Of a DNA stretch of 64,000 nucleotides, positions 37,901-49,019 are shown in pieces. This DNA is from Ulota crispa (lineage: Eukaryota > Streptophyta > Bryopsida > Orthotrichales > Orthotrichaceae). Both the position numbers and the translations under genes were made by a program. Below the pieces are notes generated by a model that was not told the origin of the DNA, ran no database searches, and saw nothing but the letters and a program-made list of their open reading frames with translations. The stretch's first letter is position 1, and every line of letters starts with the position of its first letter. Where the stretch lies: contig OY987242.1 in assembly GCA_963920765.1 (NCBI GenBank), positions 8,272,789 through 8,336,788 of the forward strand. The letters are read 5' to 3'.

Positions 37901-38429
37901 GTTGGATTGCGGTAGAAGCGATTCAAAACTATGAAGGATGGTGAAGGCGATGCTCTGATGCGGGAGTAAGGAAGGCAAGGGGAATTGACAACAAAGAGAG
38001 CGGGAGGGAAAATGAATATATACTGCTGCCTAGAAAACGCGACACCAGAAGAAGCTATACAGAACTGCTTGAAGCTTTTGGACGACGAGCACTCTTACCG
38101 GGGCTTAGGAATAGCCCTGCTAATCTTAGAGTGCGAGGTGGGGGAAGTCTGTGTCCACGTAGGACAAGTGCGAGTCCACGTAGGACAATTGGAAGTACAG
38201 ATACGACATTTGGGGTCCAGCTGAGATCTGGACAGGGGTGGTAGGAAGGAGCTTGCGAAGCTACGTTAGAAAATGGACGAATGCACCCTCGGAGCTTCGG
38301 CATGCAGCCTCTACAGTAGTTGTTCAGACTATTTTTAAGCATCATGTTCTTACTTTTGGCAGCCTCCTTTGGATTTTAGGACGGGAATCTAAAAATCTGT
38401 ATACAATCTGCTTCAGTGGTTTTCTTCCA
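37901..38429. other. FQR1 upstream region
   Basis: Promoter and 5' leader side of FQR1. A short direct duplication of GTCCACGTAGGACAA occurs at about 38153-38187. No gene seen. Confidence 0.35.
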
Positions 38430-38713
38430 CACTAAATATTGCGTTTAGGTTGCCCCACACTAATTTCTTGACATTTTACACATATGAATACTTACCGATA
38501 CTACATTGATTTTCAGCAATAATTACTGCTATTGATCAATTTTAAAAGATTTGACAACAACAACAAAATTGCAAAAAAACAAACTAACAACATTTAAATC
38601 AAAACATATGTGAAACCTAGTATTTAAAGAGTTGTATGTTCCTCCAAATGACCAAACAATGTCCAAGATAAGGCAACCTAATTTTTATGGCTACCTAAAT
38701 GCAATATCTAGTG
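38430..38713 (-). mobile_element. MITE family A, copy 4 (inverted)
   Basis: The best preserved ends of the family: CACTAAATATTGCGTTTAGG at the left and CTACCTAAATGCAATATCTA then GTG at the right. The interior is the reverse complement of copies 1-3 (TAATTTCTTGACATTTTACA; CAATAATTACTGC). Confidence 0.7.
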
Positions 38714-39438
38714 CAACTCCAAGGTAAGGCGTGTTCACCGAATCCAGAGGAAGGGACTATTTAAGTTCAACCGTATGGAGCTTTGTTGGATGTGACAATG
38801 GGAAGTCGTGCCTCTAAGACCAAAAATAGTAATAGTGTTTTCTATGGTTTGTAATGAAATCTAAGAGAGATTATATCACAGGGATCAAGTTTCTTTATTT
38901 TAGATTTAGAATTGAGAATCTCAAGATCCATTCACTAGATAAAACCATGAGTTGAGAGATTCAAGACACCTTCGTCTTCTAAAATTTTGTTTGTCCTACT
39001 CTTACTTTCAAAGAGGTGGGAAAGAAGAGTGCTCTTAGAAATCACAAAAGAGAATTGGCTATGTAGGAATCCAAGTGGACTTTTCTTTCGTTGAGAATGG
39101 TGTGAAACTTTAGTTGGTTCAAGTGAAATTCCAACAATGACCACAATTTGTTTCTTGCTTAATCACATTTTTTTTTTAAATTGAGTGTTTCTTACTCTAG
39201 CCTGGGTGTAAACCACCCCAAGGTCTAGCAATGCTTGCAATTTCAACAAATGCAACATTGTTCACCTAAATTTTGTGGGTAGGATTTCCTAATCATAAGA
39301 TGAAATTTTTGTTCCACCAAGCTTTGTTGAAGTTGTTTATTTTACAATTGTATTGTCCCCTAAGGTAGAAATACAAAATTGTTGCACAACCTGGTATTCT
39401 TAAGAACATCAAGTAGCAAATGAAAACATAATTAATGC

Positions 39439-39687
39439 CATATTCATTAAAATGGGAAAACAATGGGTACCATTTTGTACCTCACCTTAATCCAAAATAG
39501 CCACCTTAAATCAGATCTAAAGGTATCAAATTTAGTATGAGCCACTAAGATTTTTTCCCTCGCAAATTTCTCCTCTCAAGTGAGGGCACGTGTACCAAAG
39601 AAAACGTTGGAGCTCAGATTAAGATGACCACCTTAATCCTTCAAAAGTCCCAAAATGTACTCTTTTTCCCAATTTAACAAATATGGC
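39439..39687 (+). mobile_element. MITE family D, copy 2
   Basis: Left end CATATTCATTAAAATGGGAA with CCATTTTGTACCTCACCTTA just inside; right end CTTTTTCCCAATTTAACAAA then TATG. The interior shares GAGCCACTAAGATTTTTTCC and GTGAGGGCAC with 61788-62045. About 249 bp. Confidence 0.7.
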
Positions 39688-40649
39688 AATAATTAGGGAC
39701 ATTACCCTATGTCCCCAATCACAACAACTCATGGAAATCTCAAATTTCTATGGGTTGAGATCCAAAAGTTGGAATTTGGAAATTCACACCATATGTTTCA
39801 AGTCCAAAGTCCCCATTCATTGCATTTTGCCTGTATGGCAATATTGTTTGGAAATTTTGATGCGATAATGGTGGGACTTTGCTCAAGGTCAAGGTCAATT
39901 AATTTGCTCAATCTAGCTTTTAGCCCAAGCCCCACCAATACTTTTTGCATAAAACAGTCATGGTTTTCTTTAGTAATTTTTTTGCCTTTATTCATCTCAA
40001 AAAAATGAGGATATAACATTGAGGTGGGATTTGCAAAGATGGATCATGGAATGTAATGTAAAGAATACCTAACTAACTTTTGCAAGTTCAAGAAACCATG
40101 GTCACAATTTGAGATAAATTAGATAACACCGTAATTTCTATTTTTAGAAAGGCGTTCTTTTAATTGGAAACTATCCATTAATACAAACAATGAGAGTTTT
40201 GATGTGAATTGTCAAATTCATTGTTTTCATAGTCAAATTTTATTAGTCCTAAAAAAGTAACAAAGAAAAAGATCACATCATGCACTAGTGTAATTGTTTG
40301 AATGCAACGTTTTAAAAAATTGTCCACAACAAACATATGTTTATTTTTGAAACATATGATGAGTTGTTTTTAGTAATGTTGTTCTTTCAAAGTTGGTAAA
40401 ATCGCAAATTGCAAAATATCTCATGACCTAATGTTGGGATTGCTTGGATGGAAGATTTATTACAGCAAAAAACAAGCTTCCATGCTCTTCTCCACTTTAT
40501 TCTTGACTTTGGTGTCCATTTCTTGTTCTTCTTCTCCGGACCTCTCACTTGTGATTTGTGACCTCCACGTGGCAATGTTCTCAAAAATGATTTTTGTAGT
40601 TACTATAAGTGGGCAAATACATTGCTAACCTGTTTGTGGCTATTAATGT

Positions 40650-40973
40650 TGGAGGCTTGAACTCCGTTAGGGCACTAATTCCGTTCACCTCCCCAAATGC
40701 TCTCCAACAATACATGTCTTATTCATAGCCTTTACATAATATACAGTGGACGTACATTTGAGGAGGTGCACCATTTTAGAGCCCTATGACCTTTCCACTT
40801 CAAAATTTCATAACTAATTCCACATTGTTCTAAAAAGTACAAAATAACTTAAATTAGATGCCAATTCTTCTTGTCTTTCAAGAAAAATTTACTGAAAAAT
40901 ATCTCAAGAAGTTCCACCACCTTAAAATTTAGTTTCAGCTCTTAGATGGTCGGTTTACGAGCCTCTTACCTTA
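40650..40973 (+). mobile_element. Family C short element
   Basis: The right end GAGCCTCTTACCTTA is clear; the left end (GGAGGCTTGAACTCC region) is decayed, so the start is approximate. The interior matches 42705-43034 (GACCTTTCCACTTCAAAA, TTCTTCTTGTCTTTCAAG). Confidence 0.5.
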
Positions 40974-41401
40974 GGGGTTTCCAATTGTCTCTCAGACTCA
41001 TTTTAGAAGAGATTTCTTTGTGGTGGTTTCAAGGCTGTCTTCCTGTTGTTTATCTTGATTTTACATGTAAGAGAGCCCATGCTTGTAATTTGTGCACATT
41101 GCTAGGTGCTCAAAATTTTCGGGTTTTTTTCTTGAGTCAACACAATTTTACTTGTTTAAAAAACTCAATCCTCTCCTCCGGTAATGTCAAGAGATGAAAA
41201 AAAATCCCAACACCGTCTACTAAGTGATTCTCATAAATAAAATTGTCAAAGTTAGCCACATTTGCAAGCACTAGTGGACATTGTCCGAGGAGATTTTGAG
41301 CTTCACCAGCAAAAAGAATCTCAAATTTATTGTTTCCAACCAGGTTTTTGTCTCAATTTTCGTGTGCATGCACCGGATATTGCCTAAATATTTAGGCTAA
41401 A

Positions 41402-41616
41402 GTAGGTATACCCAATCTAGAGTATGACCCTAATGTTGTGCATATATTCATGGGATGTACATTTTAGGTCTAAAATCTAGGCAATTCATAAATAGCTTAT
41501 TTTTGTGTTATAGAGAAATAAGCTATTTATGATTTGCCTAGATTTTGTATCTAATATGTACATCATGTGTGCATATACATGACATTAGGTTCATGCTCCA
41601 GATTGGATATATCTAC
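41402..41616. repeat. 215-bp near-palindrome (hairpin-forming element)
   Basis: The left arm GTAGGTATACCCAATCTAGA.. pairs with the right arm ..CCAGATTGGATATATCTAC, and the arms remain complementary to the centre, where AATAGCTTATTT faces AAATAAGCTATT around a short loop (TTGTGTTATAGAG). Arms of about 100 bases are roughly 85% complementary by eye. Confidence 0.8.
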
Positions 41617-41645
41617 CAAAACACTTGGCTGGCTTTTCTCTGATA

Positions 41646-42082
41646 CTCCCTCCGTCCCAATATAAAGTTCTTAATTGGGCATAGAGTTCTTGTCCCACTA
41701 AGAAGCTCCTTTTTGCTAGTTTTAATTGTTGAGGAAGCGTTTGTCATGTCCAATGATCTCATGGGGGCAAGTTAAGCATTTAAAGAGCATCCCTCTTCTA
41801 ACAAGCTTGGTTTTGCCCATATGAGGTACCATTGTTGCCACTGATTTTTAAATCATCAATAATGAGGAGCTAGCAACATGTACAAATATGGTACTTTTTG
41901 CATGGAATTTGGGTGCCCAAATATCAACATAAAAACTTAAAATTTTGAAAATATTTGGTAGGTGTTATGTTGATTCTAGAATGCATTTTTCACTAACATA
42001 ATGACTAAAAGCACAGTTAATCCCTGATGGAGAAGTTTTTTGGAGAGAAGTTTTTTGGAGCTCTATAATGGGACAGAGGGAG
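41646..42082. mobile_element. Stowaway-type MITE (mariner superfamily)
   Basis: The left TIR CTCCCTCCGTCCCAATATAA is the canonical Stowaway terminus. The right TIR, CTATAATGGGACAGAGGGAG, is its imperfect inverse. TA dinucleotides flank both sides (41644-41645 and 42083-42084), the expected target duplication. 437 bp, no transposase. A partial sequence with similar words (GAACAGAGGGAGTG) is near 42338-42352. Confidence 0.85.
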
Positions 42083-42704
42083 TATATTCAAATTCGGATT
42101 AGGTTTTTTTGCCATTTCATTATCATGATTTACTATTTATTTTTTTAATCTACCGCTCATTGCTGGTAATTGGTGGGCCGGTGGCTTATTCTGAGTGGAT
42201 GAGTGGGTGACTGTATTGCTTCTCAGAAGGTTGATAGTAGGTACGATGACATTGAAGTTCTTAGAATAATATAAAAACTAGTACTTGCGTTATCTTTTGA
42301 AAGTCCCATACTCCCTTATGATGGTTTTATCACTATGAACAGAGGGAGTGACCAACCAGTAAGCTTACATCAGCAAAGTCAAGTGAGGCATCACATGATG
42401 AGTTGGTGACGTTCTAAAGTTTCAGAGTAGCAAATCCTGACAAAAAAAAAATGGAGCATTTTGATTGTTCAATAGGACACTGCTTTAGAAACCGGTACCT
42501 CAAGTATTGTAGTTGGATAGGGTTTAGGGGTTGGCGATAATGTGACAGTCTTTCAATTATTCTTGAAAAGAGGATTTTTCTTAGTGGCAACAACAAACTC
42601 TTTCGAATGAAATAGATTTGAAAACCAACTGGTTAGGTTGGTTCTCAAAATTCATGAGATTTTGAGGATACTTTGTTTGGCAACGATCCAGTTCAAGGCA
42701 AGGA

Positions 42705-43034
42705 TAAGGTAGGAAGCTCTAATTTGGAGCAGGCTCTAAAATGGAGTACTTCTCAAATGTATTTCATTTTGTACATACTATTTTTCATAATCCTTCAATA
42801 ATGTACATGCAATGTACATTTGAGAAGGTGCTCCATTTTAGAGTTTATGGCCTTTCCACTTCAAAAGTTCATAACTAATTCTACAAAGTTTCAAAAAATA
42901 TGAAACAACTAGGATTAAATGCCACTTCTTCTTGTTTTTCAAGGAAAAATTATTGAAAAATATTTCAATAACTTTCACCTATCCAAAATTCAGTTTTAGC
43001 CCTTAGGTGCTCCATGCATGAGCCTCCTACCTTA
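42705..43034 (+). mobile_element. Family C short element, best copy
   Basis: The left TIR TAAGGTAGGAAGCTC (42705) and right TIR GAGCCTCCTACCTTA (ending 43034) are inverse with one mismatch; 330 bp. Same ends as the 814-bp element at 1131-1944 but a different interior. Confidence 0.7.
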
Positions 43035-43153
43035 CACTAAAACAAGCTGGCCTTTCAAAGTAGCAGTATTGTAAAAATAAAGTAGTAGCACTTACTTTTT
43101 GTGTATAAGTAGATTACTTGAACTTTTACACTCAAGGTTATGGTCTATTAATA

Positions 43154-43556
43154 ATAGGGGGTTTCAAACAGCTTGCAAGTTTCTCACCTCATACGAGTTC
43201 ATGTCATTAGTGAATTATTTTTGTTCACTCACATGCCTAAAGTCTCAAACACCTGTGACTTTGCATTTAGGGTTCATTTTTTGCAACAGCAACGTTGCGA
43301 GAGCAAGACTAGCACAAGCACAAGCAGCGCAAGTAGGAGTGGGAACAAGATGAATGGGTGGTGACCTCCGCTCATGCTTGTGTCCAAATTGCCGCTCACC
43401 AAAGCCACAACAATGAATTTTTGGAGTTCACTCCTAAGGTGAATCACATTAGGAGTGAACTTCAGAGGTGGGTCACCTCCTTGTTCACTAGTGAATCCAC
43501 CAAGATGAACGATGACTTGAGTCACCTAAAAAAGTTGATGTTTGAAACCCCTAATC
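43154..43556 (+). mobile_element. MITE family B, separate full-length copy
   Basis: Ends AATAGGGGGTTTCAAACAG-like at the left and TGATGTTTGAAACCCCTAAT at the right, with TTCTCACCTCA near the left and GAGTTCACTCCTAAGGTGAA toward the right, as in the cluster at 28786-29444. About 403 bp. Confidence 0.6.
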
Positions 43557-45060
43557 AATGGTTTTTAATTTTCTCAAACTGTTGTCTCCAATCTCTTCCC
43601 TTGAATGATAAAAAGGTTGTCCTTAGTAAAACAGAGCATGAAACCTTGAATACTATGGTTGCCCTCTAATTTTTCAAAAATACAATTTACTTCTTTAGTT
43701 GTTCCAAAATGGTTGATTTGGCTTGTGTGGCCTTAGCATGCATTTGAACATGTGAGAGCTCAAGAAACCAAAGGAGGGAGGGGAGGGGAGGAGAGCCAAG
43801 GAAAAGGTGGATGACAAATCACCCAAAATTTGAAAGGGGAGGGAGGAAAAAGTATGGAAAGGGAGAGTGAAAAAATTCTCAGAAACAAGAGAGAGCTCAT
43901 TACACAAAACGCATGCAAGGCGCACTTGTTAGGATAAAGCCACTAGGTTTTATTCAAGATACATAAGGCTCATGTGCACCACAAAGCTTTTACATGTTTA
44001 GTTACTTTATTATAAACATTACTCAAAATTGTGAGACACTTTGATTCCCAAGTTTTTCAATTATGTTCAAAATGAACTATTCAAGTTCAAGTTTAAAGAT
44101 TCCAATTCCTTTACATTTCAAAATAGCGTTTGTAAAAAAATGCTATATAATTTATTGATGTGAAATTTGGAGTATTACATTTTAAAGGCCCACTTCACAC
44201 TATGGTCAAGGGTCAAGAGGTCATTGAATTCCATCAACCATATTTCAAGAAATCAAAATTTTGGCCTCTCAACCCTTGACATTAAAGGCCAAAGTTCAAA
44301 GTTAGTCATCTTCTCTACATGGCATTGCTTTTTTGTTCAAAACAACAACCTTTCAAAAGAAGTTTGGGTTTAGCAAAAATGAAGACCCAAACTCTGATAA
44401 AGAAAGGCACCATTTTTTTATCGCAAAAATAATAAAAAACTAACAAGATTTTGGCCATTAGATTGAAAATTTGAACAAATGTTATAAATTTGGATTTTGG
44501 ACGAGGCATTTGGAGGTCTCACACCAAGACTAGCCAAAGGTTTCAAAGACAATATTTTATTGCCTACTTTTATTCCATTTCTTTGGCATCTGAAAAAAAT
44601 TTGGCCACTCAATCCCACAACCTCTTGATTGGGCATAGTGAGAAGCAACCCTATGCTCCTAATTTGAAAAAACCTCAATATTTCTTATATGTAACTTTTA
44701 TTAACCCCTAAATGCCCATAATACCAGAATGTGATGTTTTTAATACTGAAATTTGGCACCGTAGGTATTTAGGTACAAAAGCTATCCCCTCAGTCAGAGC
44801 CAAGAAATGAAGTGAAAAAAGAGAGGATAAAAACCTGATTTGGTTTCAGGAGGCACACGTGGCATACACCCAACAACAAAAGCTCAACACTTCAGGGACC
44901 TTCCACTCCTCACTCTCCCAACCAACCTGACCCCTTCCGAGTGGAATTCCAATTCTCTCCTCTGCCTCTGCTCCGCCCTTCAAGTTTCTGTCCATATTTG
45001 TTGCATCTCGTTTTGCATCACAGAGCACTAGTTCAATCTTCCTCGGGCTGAGTTTCTCGA
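43557..45060. other. Intergenic and promoter of the glyoxalase-like gene
   Basis: A purine-rich tract at 43760-43880 (GGAGGGAGGGGAGGGGAGGA core) resembles tracts at 56425-56525 and 59790-60445. A solo family I end (TTAACCCCTAAATGCCC) lies near 44699-44717. The last 200 bases are pyrimidine-rich, fitting a plant 5' UTR. No gene. Confidence 0.4.
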
Positions 45061-45064
45061 GCAG

Positions 45065-45293
45065 GTGAGTACAGCAACCCTTCTCAACTGCATTCCATAG
45101 ATTTGCCTTGTCGATGCTCAGGGTTACAGTTCTTGCATGCTGTGATTTCCACTCAGTAGCACTCAATCTCTGTAGCAGTATGGAAGAAGAATTCAGCTAT
45201 GTTCATGCCCTTGTCCGGGACTGTCATCCATGTCTTGGTTGGCGTTTTCGTTCGAATAATTTGCCATTTAACGCTAGATTTTGATTCTGCCAG
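45065..45293 (+). other. 5'-UTR intron of the glyoxalase-like gene
   Basis: Donor GAGCAG|GTGAGTAC at 45065 and acceptor TTGATTCTGCCAG ending at 45293, two bases before the ATG at 45296. Strong signals at both ends; it supports that ATG as the start. Confidence 0.65.
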
Positions 45294-45295
45294 GC

Positions 45296-47892
45296 ATGGC
45301 GACAACGATGACTGCAGCGACAGCAGTGATGAGCTCTTTGGGTTGCACTCGTTCTTGGGTACCCTCGGTACGTCACCTGTACAAACCCTAGTTTTCTCCA
45401 TTAGAAGCTCTTGAATCTTTCTAACAATTGCAACGTTCTAACTTCGTTGATTATCTTTTTGACATATTTTAATGTATATTTGTCATTTTAATCGTCTGAA
45501 TATCGAACTGTTGAATTCTTCTTTTCCAGCTGTAATCACTCTTATATAGATAGCATTGCTCTAATGAGTATCATGGTTGACCTCAAAAGGACAAAAGTGG
45601 CTTCAATCAGGCCGCTTGTTTCTGTTTGAACTTGTTTATCTTACCAACGCATGCAACATTCTTTGCTAATATAAAAATGTTGTAAAACTGAAGTATGCTA
45701 TGAATATCATCGTTGAGAAGTGCGCTTGGATATTGGAAGCAGATCAGGGCTTATAATGCGGGTGGAACGAACCAGTTATGCTGTGGAACTGGCAAGCAAT
45801 ACGTGAGCAAGAAGGTGATTCCAGGAGTCAGTAAGGAAGTCCGAAGAGCACCTACAACATTGGCACAGGCTTCGTCAGCCGTGAAGCGAGAAACTGAATC
45901 TGCACCTGATGACAGCCTGCAATCTGCTGTGAAAGGTTTGAATTCTTACCAGTGATTAATCAGCACTATTTTTCTACAGATTAGGGTTGTCACAGTATTC
46001 TTGATATCCCTAGTCTGTATTTGGTACCTCAAATTTGGAGCCTCTGTGTGGAAATAGGGCATGCCGAGCTGTGCAAATGGCGAACGGTATAACTTTTTGA
46101 CAATATACCTCACAATTTGAGTTACCTAGTATTAAGATTCTAGGTAACCCAACTTTTTTTGGCAAGGCTACATGGTATAGAATAATAAATCAAAGTTCCA
46201 TTTCAATGACTTTCAAAAGCATTAATGCCTGGAAGAAGAACACTTTGCTTCTTCATTGTTATGCCATCTTTCATGTATCATACAAGATGCTTGATTATGC
46301 TTAAATGGAAAACTGGACTCCTTAATCTTTCCTGTTGTATTTTCAGTGTGAAAGCCACGTATTCTTATATGCCAATGATGTATTCTACTTCATTGCTTTC
46401 GTTTGTTTTCCTTTTGCTGAGAGCGCTGCTAGTAGTCCTTTCTGCATGATTAGAGAATGTGATGTGTTGAGCAGAGAGGTGGAATTATTGGGGCAACATC
46501 CAAATGATGGTGTCATGGTGGCTGAGGGCTTACTGCGTGGTTATTTGTATTCAACACGGGAGATACTAATAGAACTTGAAATGCTTGTTCAGCAATCGAA
46601 TTTACGGGGGTGCATCACGTTGGCATGCTGTGTGAGGATCTTGGAAGGTCACTCGATTTTTATTGCGGTTTACTAGGTTTGTTCTCTCCCTATGACATTC
46701 TTTCTGCTCTTCACCTTCCTTTTTTATGCTGTCAAGAGTGCTCAGCTATTGAAGTATTGCAGATTTCACCTATTTCTCTGAAATTATTTTAAGTAGAATG
46801 TGTTGATAAGAACCAGCGTTCAGATAACAATCTACTATGTACGTGCAGCTCAAAACATAGACCTGAATGGCATGCTAAGCTTGAATTCTTTATTGCCTGC
46901 GAATACATCTTTGAGTTCCTTTTCATCATAGCGAGGAGCTAGTTCTTATTATTTTTGAGCTTCGTTCTATGTTTCTGATCTTTTATAGAAAAGATGCCAA
47001 TTCTTTCCATGTAACCCCGAAAGATACAAGAGGCCCAAAGTGGCTTCAAGTTTTGTGGCACTCTGGGATTTTCTTTGGATTGATTCTAGTTACTGTTGGA
47101 CCAATATTCTTAATGATTCAGGTGATCTAGAATATGGTCCCACTTGAACTTGAATTTTCACGATGTGATCAATTGAATTGTTCATTTTTAGACTATGAAT
47201 CCTTGGTCCGTTAGGGGTTGAGTCCTAATTTGTGAGCCGTACCTTTGCAACAGGCCTTGAAATCAATACGAATCGACCCGACAATAAGCTTCCGTATGGT
47301 GGAGTCTGGTTAAACGTTGGGTCACCATCTCAAATGATTCACTTGATGGAGTTGCCTAACCCAGATCCCAAAGAAGGCCGCCCAAAACATGGTGGGCGAG
47401 ACCGCCATGCATGTGTCTCAGTCAAGGATGTGTCAAAAATCAAGGAAGTGTTTGACAAAACTGGTATGTATGTTAAACTCCAGTCTTAACCCCTCGACGC
47501 CCCAGGTTCTCAGAATACACTGAAAAGGAGCGAAATTTTCGCCCCTTCGGCGTTGAGGGGTTAATGTCTCTGTTCATTCTCCTACTACAAGTTGCAACCA
47601 AATCGTGCTTAGAAAGTTTACATATGAGTCGCAAGGTGTTGAAATCACGTCTTCATGTCTAAACCTTAAATAGACCTCGCCTTACCACCTGGTATCCGTA
47701 TCCCTCCAAGTTACTTTTTGAAGGCAATGGTCCTCCGACAACCTCAGAGTATTATTTCATAGGTTTTACGAGCAGTATTAAACTTTGCACTTGTTCCGTG
47801 CAGGTGTTCCTTACACGTTCAGCCAGTCTGGAAGACCAGCCCTCTTTGCTAGGGATCCTGACGGCAATGCTTTGGAGTTCTCTCAGCTTTAA
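45296..47892 (+). CDS. Glyoxalase-fold (VOC superfamily) protein, predicted plastid
   Basis: Five exons (45296-45367, 45743-45935, 46593-46676, 47254-47463, 47804-47892) join in consistent phase to 215 aa. The first 90 or so residues are Ser/Thr/Ala-rich and basic with few acids, like a plastid transit peptide. The rest is one VOC domain: GVHHVGMLCEDLGRSLDFYC, KLPYGGVWLNVGSPSQMIHL, GGRDRHACVSVKDVSKIKEV and GRPALFARDPDGNALEF. This matches the small plant 'lactoylglutathione lyase/glyoxalase I family' proteins. The His of VHHVG, the Glu of the HLMEL segment, the His of RHACV and the C-terminal Glu (ALEF) sit where VOC metal ligands usually lie. Glyoxalase activity is not assured, since related proteins have other roles. 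The acceptor of exon 2 is less certain than the others. Confidence 0.88.
47486..47564. mobile_element. 79-bp TIR hairpin, family I (in an intron)
   Basis: TTAACCCCTCGACGCC at the left and GGCGTTGAGGGGTTAA at the right, flanking about 47 bases. It lies in the last intron of the glyoxalase-like gene, 22 bases after the donor. Ends match the 919-bp element at 32878-33796 in the first eight bases. Confidence 0.65.
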
Positions 47893-49019
47893 ATGAGTTT
47901 CATGCCTTTTGAAATATGCGCTTGCTTGATAATGCGCCTTGTGTGTGCACTGAGGGCCCTTGTAGTATAAGTTCTCTACATGGAGGTATTTACTGTAGGT
48001 GCAGCCATGGTGGTGAGAAATATTTGTACAGGTATCAGAGTAGTAATGGTACAAAAATAGGGAAATTACTGCATTTTCAGGCTGAAGAGAAGAACCAATA
48101 ATCTCTATTGAGCAACGCTGCTCTTGACTAGTGCTATTTAGACGAAGGTTGCACTTTCGCTCCTGTGTCGAATGCCAAGCTCCAGCCCACTAAAAGTGAT
48201 TTGGCTCACTTGTGCACTCTCACTTTCTATTGTGCTTGGCATCATTAAGTTGCCCTTTGTTTGAGCGACTCCTGACTTATAAAGAAAACTATTTCTCCTA
48301 TTTCTGATTGTCAAGATTGTAAACGTCACCTCCACTGCATCTGTGCTCCTGGGTTTTGTGGATGTTTCGTCATAATCTGTGCTTGCTAGGGGGAGGAGCT
48401 CGCTCGGGTGGTAAATGTTGCTATTTAGCATGTTAATGGTTGCGCTCATTAGATTACATGAATATGGAATCTAGGGTTCATCTGCAGGGCACTTCGTAGC
48501 CTTCAAGATACCCCTTCTGTACAGACAATTTGAGCAGTACTGAACTGTATTGAGACTGTCCTTTTTGTCCATCGCCCCGCCAGGCACGACACAGCATCGA
48601 AGTCAAGCGAAGTTTTGAATATTCCACTGGAATTTTTTGAAACCAGAGCTGCAATGCTACTACTTTTCTGTCTTAAATCAACGCGCTGGCCTGCACAGTG
48701 ACCCGTACATTTCAACTTCCAAAAACATATTTCTTGTGCACCGACATTGAACTAAAGGTACCTCAATTTACGCTTCAAACGATACCGATTCCATGTCTTT
48801 CTGAAGACGCAGTCTCACAAGATGAATAGCTACAGTATCATTGGAATCTGCCGTCTTGCTAAATTCTGTTTGTGGGGATTTAGACGTATTCGAGAGACTT
48901 AAAACAAGGACATGAGTGTCGGTGACGTGCCTGCAATTTTCGAAAGCTTTGGGTTAGGATCAGCGAGGGGAATCTATCATTGTTGTAGATTTGTGGAAGT
49001 GGTGAGAGCGAGGGTGTCG
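47893..49019. other. Intergenic between two plus-strand genes
   Basis: 3' flank of the glyoxalase-like gene and promoter of the NERD gene. An in-frame upstream ATG at 48912 would add 36 residues to the NERD protein. No separate gene seen. Confidence 0.4.

Noticed and set aside
46335-46676. 113-codon plus-strand ORF read as one exon
   Set aside because: Its end covers glyoxalase-like exon 3 in the wrong frame; the frame giving GVHHVGMLCEDLG, entered after TTGTTCAG at 46592, is the real one.
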